Part shown: one piece after another, positions 39,701 through 51,700 of the stretch
Layout of the letters: each line of letters opens with the position of its first letter
How positions within the stretch are numbered: position 1 is the first letter of the stretch
Origin: Gymnogyps californianus
Taxonomy: Eukaryota; Chordata; Aves; Accipitriformes; Cathartidae
Reading direction: 5' to 3'
Assembly: GCF_018139145.2 (NCBI RefSeq)
Contig: NC_059477.1
Location: 30,049,502-30,113,501 of the forward strand
Length of the DNA stretch: 64,000 bases
Translations under genes and position numbers: made by a program
The notes under the pieces: generated by a model
The model's database searches: none
What the model saw: the letters and a program-made list of their open reading frames with translations, nothing else
What the model was told of the DNA's origin: nothing

Positions 39701-42700
39701 CATTTATGAAGCCTGCGTGGTAGACTTCCTGCTGATGCTCTGAAGAGGGTGAAGAATCTGGGTGGCCTCAAACAATTTAATGCTCTTTGGGGAACTCATC
39801 TTTTGTGCCTGCAAATTCCAGTGGCTGAGAGTCTCTCTAGTATGATTTTCCTCTTGTGACTGCCTATCTCAGGGTGGCTGAGGAGGAGTTTCAGTGGGTC
39901 GGTCTGAAGGCAAAATGGGGTCAATTCCTACTTGAATCTTGGCTTAGGAGGCTTCTCTTGAGTCTGCCTAAAATTAATTTAGTTTCCCTGGGGCCCTGCT
40001 GTGATGCAGGGGTGAAGCTGCAGGGACTCACCCCCGTTGTCCTTGCTACCTCAGCCAGTCCTCCATCCTGTGGCACAAATGGCAATAAGATTTTATACAA
40101 ACTTTCATCACCTTAATGTAAGTAGTACGCTGCTTTTGGAGTAACACTAGACATTGAGTATGCCATTTGAATATGCCACCAGATTTCAAGACTGCCCTTA
40201 TCTCTAGCGAGCAGGTTTTTGAATCAGCTCTCTTGTCTGTTTAGTAAATGTTACTGCAGTTGTCATGGGGGGGAAAAAGGCTGTGTAATTATCCTAGCAA
40301 TTTTCTAATGAAAATAAATTTCATTTTTCACTCATTTCCTCTCCACTGTGCTGCAATGCTAAGAAAAGCATTAGAAGATTACAGCACAAAGAAGTGTTAC
40401 TGGTGCTCTACATCACCTCTCTTATGTGGAATTCACAGGAGCTTATACCTAGTTCCTTCAACATGCCATGGCATCAGCACCTCTCTCTGCTGCAGGCAAA
40501 ATCTGAACTTCCTATACTGGTTGTCATATTAAACATTTGGGAGGCTATTTACAGAAAACTGTCAGAAGATAGGAAGAAGATTGTTGGCTTCATGTGAAGA
40601 TTTTAAAACATTTTCACTCTCATGCATAGGCATCCTCTGATAGTGAGGTATGGGATTCAGTCTCATTTTCTTTGTTGCCTTAATTGGAAGAGTATCTATT
40701 CCTGACTATTACTTCTAATAATTGAAATTCTCTGTATCCATCATTCCCCCTTTGCAAGACTATCTGCTGCTGCCATTTCCCATTAGTGGTTCACAGAGAG
40801 GCTGTACAGTAGATTGAAAAGTTTCCTATTTGCTTTGCTAGTAGCTTCTTATTCTACTGCTTTAAGAGAATCAAGCAAGTGGCCTCAGTTTGCCTCACGG
40901 GAATTAATTGTCTTAAGATGATTCGTACATTATTAGCACTAAAACGGTGATATCCTGTAATCTGTTTCAGAGGTATATATTTAACATTGGAAGGATTCTT
41001 TTGGGTGCTTGAGTTGGAGGGTGGAGTTTTTTCCTGGAGCCTCTAGTGACAACAGGGGACTGCTTCCAAATTCCAGGGGCTGGAGGGAGGCAAGGGGCCT
41101 TAAACCGGTAGCGATAAGGGAGAAGCTGGTCTAAACTGTCAAGTAGGAAGCATCTCTGTCCATGCATAAGGGTAAGTTCTGTTGTGGTGGGTACTTGCTT
41201 GGTATCATTGTTCTTGTATTTGGGACAGGACTTTCAAAAGTGATAGATTTTTCTTCTTAAACCAATATTGCAACCAAACTGTATGTAAGTGTGATTGTTG
41301 ACTGAAATGGGTGACAATCAAACTGCAGTTGTGTGCACAGGTTGATTAACCATCATGTTCTGCAGCAGTTGCTGTTTCTGTATTTGTTACAGTTTGCTGT
41401 TAGGATAGCTTTAGCTGTTCCTGAACTTTGAAGAGATGGATGAGATTCCTGACTGTTTGCACAACATAGGCATCATAATATAACTTTTTTTTTGTAATTG
41501 TTTTTCTATTTTCATTGTAAATACAGATAGTAGGACAAAATAAAAAGGAGATGTTGCCATTAGAAAGCAAAGGAGGTGAAACAAGTGTTCCTAACTGGGT
41601 GGTTCACTTAAAATATTGTGACTGCTAAGGTTTCATTCATGTCTATGCCCATGTTAATAAAACTGAAACTAGTTATAGGTATGCCTAACCATAACATGGT
41701 GTCAATGCAGACCTATGCAGTGCACCCTTCTGCCCTCTGCTCTGCTTACAAGCGTTGGGTGAAGTGCTGTACAAATAGGTTTTTGTGAACAGTATCAACT
41801 TCCCTCCCCCTAACTTTTCTTTTTCTTGTGTAAAAATCCTAAAGTGTACCTTGAGTTTGTTAGAAAAACTTCAGATGTTTGTTCCAAAAAGTGTGCTTAA
41901 TGGATAAAAAGTTCCCTCTTTCTCTCTTCACTTTTTCCACTGCTATGTGATGAAGCAGCAGGCAATGTGGACCTGTTCTGTTATGCATTCACTTCTACAG
42001 ACATGAAATGTTCCTTTTTTCTTTTTTCTTTTTTTTAACTCACCGAAAGCCAATGTCTATTAGTTACCTGAAACAGTTTTTACAGAATGTGTCTGGTTAC
42101 CAGAAGACAGCTTGAAAAAAGAGATTGCGTATGTTAAAGTTTTTTCTTGTTACAGGAAGAGTGGTAACATGATTCTGCGTATCTCTGCCCATCTTTCTGC
42201 CTTTGCAGCGTACCTCTTGTTGATTTGCTAGACAGCACGGAGTTGCCAGAAACTTGTGTTGACGATGCCATAGGCCGTCAAGTTGTTGGCTTGGCAACAG
42301 GAGATTCAGAAGAGGCTCTTAATTGCCCTTATCCTGGCACAAAGGAAACTGCTGCAGAAAAAGCAGACTCTGATCGTAAGCAAACTTACAGATTTTTCCC
42401 TATTATCATAATGTGTGGAGTCAAAGTTAACTGATTAGGTTGTTATGAGGTTGTTTCCTTACAAAAATCCAGAAGTCTTTTAGAAAGCTCCCTTAGATTA
42501 TATGCATAAGGTCAGTTTTACCCACCACTGGGACAACAAAGTCCATCAGCTCTCCCCGTTTCAGCTGGAAGCAGCATATTTCCAAGGACAGAGGTACAAG
42601 GGAAAAGTCATAGTTCTTCATGGGATCTGACTTTAGCCACAAATACAGTGAAGTGCAGCCATCTGAGCAATTAACTCTTGCTGCTTGTTCGTTCACTGTG

Positions 42701-45700
42701 AGGCTGGGTGGGTAAATGAACTTGCAGGAGTGCAGAGTGTTGTGATTAGGTACATACAGTCTGTAGGCTTGAAAGTTGCATTGAAGGTTGAGCAAGTAGC
42801 TTCCCACATCCCTGTGCTTTTTTCCACGACCTTAAAACCATATAATTAGTGTTCAGGAAGAATGCAAGTTACAAGTCAAATAACTCCACAGTGGCATTAG
42901 GAAGATGATATCTTTTCTGTCTTATTCAGCATTTGAAGACACGTTCCTAAAACTGAAACAGCTGGAGACAGAGCGCAGCAGCCCCGTGCCAACTGAACGT
43001 CCCAACGTAAACATAAACGTACAGGTACTTGGGCTTCATTCCTCCTGGCAGTCGCTGAGTTTTGTTCAGATCATTCTGAAAAGTCTTCCACTTACTTTGG
43101 GCCGTTTGCAAGATTTTTAAGAATATGAGTGAGTAATATTGGGGGATAGTAAAGGAAATACAAATGCTTTGTTATATGTAAACCTGTGTGTGACAGGGCA
43201 GTGAGATAAAGATGGGGGGCAGAGGTGCATGTGGACATATGCAGACTGCAGCCTGGTGACTTTTTCTAAAATCAATGGGAATAAAAGGCATAAACGCTTG
43301 AAATGTTCCTCAGTTGTCTTTATCTGTAGGTTACTAACTGTACGGTGTTGTATAGTTCACCCTCTTTGAGGGGGTGAGCTGCTTTCCTGGTATTTTTCAG
43401 TTGCCTTTGGTAACCCTCCCAGAACATTGTTTTGACGTTTCACTTTGAATCAAGTTTGCTGATGATCCGTCCCTCCTGTTAAGTAACCAGTTTTTACCTG
43501 CTCTCTGGAGTAGGTGTTAGTGCTCTGTGTGTTTACATAGAGAGGAGTGATGTGATTTGATTTAGTGCTCTCATAAATCCTTTTGAGCAAGTCAGGCTGC
43601 GTTTCCACGGGCAGCTGAGCCAAAGTACGAGCTTCAGTGCCCTGAACAGGGTGAGGGCTCTCTTCTCCCTCACTCCTCTTTGCTCTTCCTTCCCCTGCTT
43701 CCTTCTCTCCTCTGTCACCTCCAGGAATCGTTGCATGTTTCGGTGAACCAATGTAGCCTACAAAATGGCAAACAAAAATTTTTTTTGTCTTTTTCCCCCA
43801 AACTTTTTGTTAAGGTGTTGGGTTTTTTTGGTTTTTGTTTTGGTTTGGTTTTTAAGTTGTTAAATAGTGAGTTAAGTAGGTTAATGGAAGGAGTCAAAGA
43901 AATGCCAGAGCCATAGTGAAAATAAGTAGTGTTGCTAGAAGGGATGGAGAGGACAGGATTCTCCCTTATAACAGCAGTGAACTTTCATAGATTCACCAGT
44001 TATCAGACAACTGCACCCATGCAGGATATTATTCTTTTTTTTTTAATGAGCTTTAAAAAAATTGGAATTTAGATTTCCCTTACTCTGCTTTCCCCAGTGT
44101 TAAAGCTTTAGGTGCTTTATTGCATTTTGAACAAGCAGAGAGTAAAACATCTGGCAGTGTTATCTCTGTACCACCCTCCTTTGCACGGAGGCCTGAGGAT
44201 TTATCTGACTCTCAGTGAAGCAGCTATGATTTTTCTTGCTCCCTCAATAGTAAAATGAACCAGGTGCCAAGAGACATGTCTAGTGTTTGGGCTAAGCCCA
44301 TTCCTGAGCATTTGTTCCCCCCCTCCGTGTGAGAGAAGGCTGCTGCTTTGGTATGCTCAGTGCTGCAGGCTGTTTGGCTCCCGTCTCCTTTAAGGACTGT
44401 TGTCAGGGTTGCCTTGTGCACCTCTCTGCCGGGTGAGTGCATTACAAAGATTACCAAGTCTCTAAGAAGATTAGTCAGTAGCCTGTAGGTCCTGTTGTGC
44501 TGAAACACTGCCTCCGCATAAACTAAAGCAAATGAACACAGTTTATTTCAGAATATTTTTGCCTGTTGAGCTCTGTTTTAGTTCAGACAGAGAGGGGAAA
44601 AAACATTTAATTGGTTAAGAGAACGGAGCAGAAGTGTCTTAGTGGTTTTTACATCGTGGCTGATACATAGTAAGCAAGATAAGATTCCTGTAATGAGCTA
44701 ATCTAACAAACAGCTGCCTATACAGTACAGTCACAGTTATCCAGCTACTGTCATATGAGGTGCTGAGTAACTTTGGATATTTGAGGTTACAGATACTGGA
44801 GTGATAGTAACCTGATTAGAGAGCAAGAACATTTGCATAACTGAGAAATACGTGATGTATGAATCAACAGTATGCCAGTATGATTCTTTCTTTGGCTAAA
44901 AGAGACTTCAGCTTTCAAGAAGGAAGTGCAAATTGTATTATGAAAACGTAAGAGTAATCATCAGTGGTTTCCTCCCATAGAAAAGATTGAATAAAGCTTT
45001 TCAGCCTATGATGTAGCTTACCAAGAGGTCACTTGAGAGTGTTTGTTTAAAAAGGTAGACAAAGATTAGAGACTGTCTCTGTATACTTTAAATGCTGTAT
45101 GCTTCAAATTGCAAAGACATGTAGGTTACAGTAGCACCAAATGAGCACACTCAGTTGTGATTAGAGATGAAGGTTAATGGTTTGGAAATGAGTCCTGAAG
45201 AGAGTGACCTAAGAATAACTATTAAAAAGACTTTGTTTCCTGCTTTTGAAGGCTGCTTTAGAAAAAATATAAATTTCCAGTTGTGGTGTTTGTTACAAAA
45301 TATACCTATTGGCTCTCTTCCTGCACTTCTGTTCTTAGTCTGTTTGTAAAAGAGGTGTTTATGGCATCTTCTTTTGACTGAGGTGAATGGGACTGCAATG
45401 TATCCACTAGAACCTTGCAATGAGCTTAGATCCTGGAGCTTGCTGTTACTTCGTATGAACGCAGTGTTACAGTGTTCTCTCTGAAAGTGTGTGATTACAA
45501 TTTCAGCATGTCTCACCTCCCTTAAGTTTTGCCAGTGCATAGGATACCTTCTTATGTAGAAACAGTTACAGGACATAAAGGTTTGGTAAAATGCATCGGG
45601 GGAAAGCATTAGCTTTCTGCTAATGAAGGCAGAGCTGCATCCTGAACTTCCTAAGTGACACTGTCAAATGCCAATGAACTGCTCACTTCAGCTTTGTTAA

Positions 45701-48700
45701 TTAAAAGTCTTTAACTATTTTCTATCAGGGGTCAAAGATGGCCTGACAATCATCTTTACATAATTCTATACTTGCAATCAATCAGTCTTGATTGATTTGT
45801 TTGATAGGGAAATACTTATCTAGCTATCCATATTCTTTTAGAGAAAAAGAGAAATCTTTCTAGAATGAGAACTGGGAAGGGGGCAATGAATGGCTTCATT
45901 CTTCACCGCTGCTCCCTGCCAAAATCTGTTGGGATGGAAGAATGCGACTTTGTCCTGTCCCAGCTTTCACTAGCACCGTGACCAGATCTGACAAAAGAGA
46001 GCAAATAGCTCTTAAATACACCGATGCTCTACTTTCATCAGCTTCTGAAGTGAAATGAACAATAAAAGGTTCACCCTGTTTGCCTGTGTTTGAAGTCTGC
46101 CCCAGAGTCAGAAATGCAAGGACGTGAGAGTTTTTTCTTTTTCTGAATTCGTTGTGATCTGTAAACACGTGGAAGTTGCTACAAAATGTGCCTGTATTTG
46201 ACTCCATCTCCCTGCACAAAGTGATTTTCAGCAGCACCGGGAATGCTGCTCAGAAACACAAAGGATTGGGATCGCCCACCCTGCTGCTGCCTTTAATCTT
46301 TCCTTCCCTTTTTACGTTGCTGCCTAGCTCCATATTTTGATTGAAGAATAGAGTACAAATATAGTTTGTCTAGTACATGGAAACAATAAAAATTCGTAAT
46401 GAGCTAGAATATTGACAAACCTCAGCAGCTTTACTGTTTTATGTGAACGACTGAAATGTCTTGTAAATTAGACATCTTGAGGCGTTATCAGGTGCCAGAT
46501 GCTTTCCCTTCTAGCTACATGCTCTTTCCATTAAAAAACCCAGTAAAACACCAATGCTTTTTTCAAGCACAAAATAGAAAGGATTGAGAAAAATATATCT
46601 TTAATATGGATGGAAATATTTCCTTGGTGGTATAGAACTTTAAAATATTTCTTAATAGTACTAAACTTTTCAAAAGTTGGGAATCTTATCGCTAATAGAC
46701 TAGAGTGACCTAATTAAACTGGTTGTTCAGGTGGAGGAAGCTAAGAAGTTGTTAAACCACAAAATGGTGCTTAAAGCACCAGTGTACTCATGTGCTCAGT
46801 TAAAATAATCAAATTTACTATATCACTGGTAGTGGAATAATGCATTAGAAATTCAGTGCCGGGACTGTTATATACAGTATCTGGCTCAGTGAGGTCCAGT
46901 GTAAGGATTTAAGGAGTATCACAGTTGGGTACTGCGACTGTACAAATAATAATAATAATAATTCCGTTTAATTATTCCAGACTTTTGGCAATTCCAGCAG
47001 CTTCTCTAAAATAAAAACGCTTAAATGTTTAATAATTATTTGTTTTGTTAGCCTTCATGAATTATGTGAATATGCATCTCTTAATATCTGCTAGCAATAG
47101 TCATTAGCAACACTGGTGGTTGGTCCTCATACCTTTTTATGTTGACAGTGACCCTTGAATATTTTGCAAAGTTCGTTGCTGACTGGGGTCAAAATTTTAA
47201 AACAGGTTCTTCTTTAGATAGTCTCGTAAGTTCGGGATACCCCGAAAGGTGATTTGGAGGGAGACAAGAAAAGGAAATGGTTTTCCCCTCTCTAAAGACC
47301 AAATACGTAGAAGTTCTCACTAGCATTTCCAGTGAACAAAAAAAGCTCAAAGCGGATGGAGAGCTGTGTGGGGGACAGGTATTGGCCTCTCCTTAACTTC
47401 TCTTCCCTGCTCTTTCTCTATGCGATGGGCTTCATTCCTTCTGGACACGCTGCCGTTCGTGCAAGTGGGAGTGCAGCAGGATTGGGCCTGCTCCGGGGCG
47501 TGTTGCAGGAATGTGGCACTTGCCTCCAGGGAAGAGCCTGCCTTAGCCAGCGACAGTGGCATATGGGGAGGCAAGCAGGACTCTGTCTCCCCCTGCTGAG
47601 TCATACCCCGAGAAGAAAGGTCACAAGGTTTAGTTTCCACTCAGTTAATTAACTTCTGTCACTAATCAAATAGCAATTAGTAGATTGAATGCTTAATTAA
47701 CATTTTGTAATTAAGAAATGCAGTTCACATAATGAAATATACTGTAGTGAAAGGTATCTCATTTTTAATTGTCTTCATTGTGTATCTGGCTGCCAGTTTG
47801 CTCTGATATAATCAGTGACGGGAGAGGTAGCTAATAGCACATTAAACTGGTGTTCTAATTTATAAGTGGATTTTAAGGTAAAAATCTTCCCAACTTGCAT
47901 TTGAGAGTAAATTATCAGCTTATAGTTAGGCTACACTGATACGATATAATATGATGGCTGCTATATTGATCTATCAGTAAACTGAGCCGCAAATTTAGGG
48001 TCCACTTCAGTTCTTACACGCTGTATTTTTAGCACAGCACTTTGCATCTCCACTTTTAAGCATTGTGCTTTTTTTACTTTATGTTTTGCTGACTTTACAA
48101 CAGACTTCCAAAATAAAGGAAAAGATTGCTTTTTCATTTCAGTATAGATCTGCTGACTTTCCTCTCACTCAGAGCCTTGTTGTTATTTAGAGATGTTAAT
48201 AAACTTAAGCCCAGACTTTTCCATGTGGGAATTGCTTCTAATAAAGATTTTTTCATGTCTAGGGTGAAGTGGTAAAGTTGACAGATAAATGTCTTAACAA
48301 TGCAATTGAGAACCCAATCGCAGCAGCAACGTGGCTTCCCGCAGATATCAAAAGCAATATCCTGAAGGCCCAGGCAGAAGCAGGGCACAAGGTAAATACT
48401 CAACTGATAAGGACTGTGACGTTCTCACATGTTTTATTTCTCTTCAATTGCCTGGTGTTGGAGAAGGTGCCTTGCAGATAAGGGTGCTCCAAGAGCCAAA
48501 TTCCAAGGTAGAGTAAGAGAGCTTTTCAGCCTTTCTTCACAATAATAATGGTCCAGTACTGGAATGGTCGCCCAAGGAGTAATCTCCATCCTTGATGATA
48601 CTCAGCATGTAACTGGACAAGGCCCTGAATAAGCCCTGGTTTGAGTGGTTCTTGAGCTAGATAACCTCCAAAGGTTGCCTTCTAACCAAGAAATTATTCT

Positions 48701-51700
48701 ATGATTCTGTGACTAAGACTATGCTTCTAGCATGTTCTAGTAAATTCTGTAGCAAGTAATGGTATTTTATTTGGCTATGTTGGTGAATTATTTTTATTTC
48801 TGCACTGAAGTTTTCACATGGAATTGATGTTTTAAGTCCCTGAGCAGTAGATGAATAGCACACTTTTGGGCTGGGGGGGAGGCACTCGGCTCTTCTGTGA
48901 ATCTCAGAACTGACACAAGATGGAAACGGGTATCAGAAATTTATATCTTTGTTCATTTTTTCCTCTCAGGTCGTAAGAGAAGACAGCCTGACAAGTGTCA
49001 AGAATTCCAATATTCAGGATGCTACTGCCAGGTACTGAATAGATTTGGAAGACACGCGTAATGTGGTTACCCAAGTACAGCACTGAGAACCTGCAGTTCA
49101 GTGTGGTCTTTCAGTGGCTCAGTGATCATTGCATTTTACCTTGCATAGTGTAGCTGGTGAGTGTGAAGTGTTTTTAAAATGAAAACCAGCAAGCACTATA
49201 GTTGCTGAGTCTTACTATATACAAGGTAATCCAGATACTCTTTATTCTCCCATACTTTAATTTGATAAACATTGTTCCAACAGCAGCTTCAATCACTATA
49301 GTTATTTCTGATCTGTGAACAACTTCAGTGTGGGGAGAGGGGGTGGGTCTGTTTATAGTAGCTGTTTTCTAGTGGAGAAAAAAAAATATGTACAAAAACC
49401 TGACACTGACAGTTGATTTCCTGAGAATTACTGAATCTCAAATGATTGCTAGTTCCAGTGGGGTTTCAGGCATTGAAAAAGTTAAAGGGTTACAACAAGT
49501 AATTTCTTGACCATTTGTGAAGATGAGCATGTGTCAGACCTCAAAGAGCACATGGGGATATTGAATAAAATGTACATCTAGCCATCTCAAAAATATGCTG
49601 TAACAAGTGATTCATGAAGAGCTTTCCATGGAAGGTTGTACCTGGTTTTTGGTTTGGTTTGGTTTTTGTTGGTTTGTGCCAGGAACATTCTCCCGTCAGG
49701 CAAAACACAGAGTAGTCCCCCAGCAACCAGTCCAGTATTACAAGACCCAAGAGAGCTGCTGAAAGCAATCCCTGCCTCAAACACCTTTGTTCCGTAAGTG
49801 ATTCAGGAGAAACATGTTTCTGGGATAAGGGAACCACGTGGAGATTATCATGAACAGGTCTGAAAAGATGAGGAACAGTTGCTGAGCATTTAGGCGACAT
49901 CTAACTAAGCAGGTTTACCGATGCATCTTTAATTACTGTTGCGACAGTTTATCAGTGTAGGCCGGGCCTCGGGGTGAGTATCCTAGCAAGCAATAAGCAA
50001 ATCTCTCTCATCTTCTGAAATGACTAAAATACCTGACATCCTGCTGCCCCTGGCTCTGAAGAGGAAGATAAAAGGATGGCAGGGAAGGCTTCAAGAGAAT
50101 TAGAAACAAGGGCTGAAGAAGCTCCTTTGAGATAGAAGACATTGATACTGCTGGGTCTATACACAGCTGTAGCTGAAACTGTGAAAGAGAGCAGTAATCT
50201 GCGGAGGTAGTTGGAAGGCATTTACTTCAGCATACTCACAAACATCAGTCTCTTTGTCTGCCTCGCGCGGATCTGGTGTTGAGTTTTTGGGTTGAGCTAT
50301 CAGGGAAGCAGCACTGTTTCATGTTATCCAGGCAGTGTGCTGATGAGAATGTTTTCTCCTTTCAGTAATGTGTTAAATGAGGATGACTCTGCCTCTAACC
50401 ATGAGGACCTGCTGGCTCCAGCTGAGGAGGCTGCTGTTTCAAAGGTATCACCACCTGCCAGCCTGGAAGGTTTCTGTGTGTCACGTTCTGAGCTGCTGGT
50501 GCCTCCAGGCAAGCACAGCAGACCTTGCTGCATGCCTCTCATAACTCAATGAATACCAGTCATTGGTGAATGCCAAAGAGTGCTTTCTTGAGCAGACAGG
50601 GACACTGTACAGATCTCTCCAAAGGCCATTTCTGAGTGTCCTTTCAGGTTCTTTGCCTGACACTTATTTTTCTAAACTGATCGTTTTCCCCATGCTGGTG
50701 GGGAGCCCCTTTATATCCCAATGATTTGATGCTGCAGGGGTGAAATTCTGACATAGGCAATTCCTATCAAAATAACCACAGAGGGAAAAGTTTAAACTGA
50801 AATGTTGAATTGTTGTATTCTGCTTACCTTAAGGATAAGGTAATTTTTAACTGGACTCCATGAAATGCATATAGTAATTCAGGGGTCAACTTTCCTTTGT
50901 CCCTCTCCAAAAGAAGAGTCCAATGTTGGACTCTGCTGTTACTTCAGCAGACTGAGGGGTTATTCTGGATCACTAAAGCACGATGCCCTTTAGCTGTTGT
51001 CCCTCGAAACCAGTATTATGTAGTTGATCCCTCTGAATAATTATCAATTTCATCTTCTGAGTTCAAATACTCAGCTCACAGACCTTGCTGACCTTCTTGT
51101 TGAATGGCACAGTACCCCATCTTTGCATGGGAGAATGGGACAGTTTCACAGCTTACGTGGCAATGGCATTGTTTCCAGTTTGTTGATGAGAATAAGTGAA
51201 ATGAAAAGGCTATTAAAAAAGATCATATGGAAAGATTTGAGAACACAGACCTGATAAACAGTGGTGTTCATTAAGGACACTGGTCTATAACTTGGGAAGC
51301 CAGTAGAGTATTCAGCAGACCTATCTGGTTACTACTGGGAATTCAATTCAAAACTGATTTATTCCATAGAGCACTCCAGATGACCAGGACGTTTCCTTAA
51401 CATCATTGACAGAGAATCTAATTGACTTTACAGAAGCCACACCTCGGGTAAATGTATTTCAAAACCAAACTTCTTCCTTCACACGTACCGTGGTTTTTAC
51501 TCATAAACTGTCCTCTGGCTTTAGTATCTGTCCACCGGGCTTGGATCTGCTGCAGCAGAGTGAAGTGGTGATTGACGTGGATCACTGCATATATGCCCCT
51601 CTACTTGAAGGGTGGCTGGCCTAGGCTTGTAGACCCTACAGCTTTGTCATGGAAGTGAAGGAACCTGAAGAGTTGACTTGTATCTGTGCCACAAGAGCCT

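Larger units (their letters stand above)
36413..42208 (+). other. EPB41L5: Remainder of the 10.7-kb isoform intron
   Basis: Intron sequence downstream of the alternative exon. It holds an A17 run (37020-37036) and the CR1 fragment at 37448-38030. Open frames at 39541-40116 and 40248-40597 are not recognisable as proteins. Confidence 0.8.
43025..48262 (+). other. EPB41L5: EPB41L5 intron (5.2 kb)
   Basis: Holds a T/G tract (43815-43853), an (AAT)n microsatellite (46945-46962) and a TAAT-dense block (47640-47950). A 152-codon minus-strand open frame (45151-45609) has no recognisable similarity. Confidence 0.8.

Noticed and set aside
45151..45609. 152-codon minus-strand open frame
   Set aside because: No recognisable similarity, inside an intron, and mostly lysine- and phenylalanine-rich AT-driven composition.
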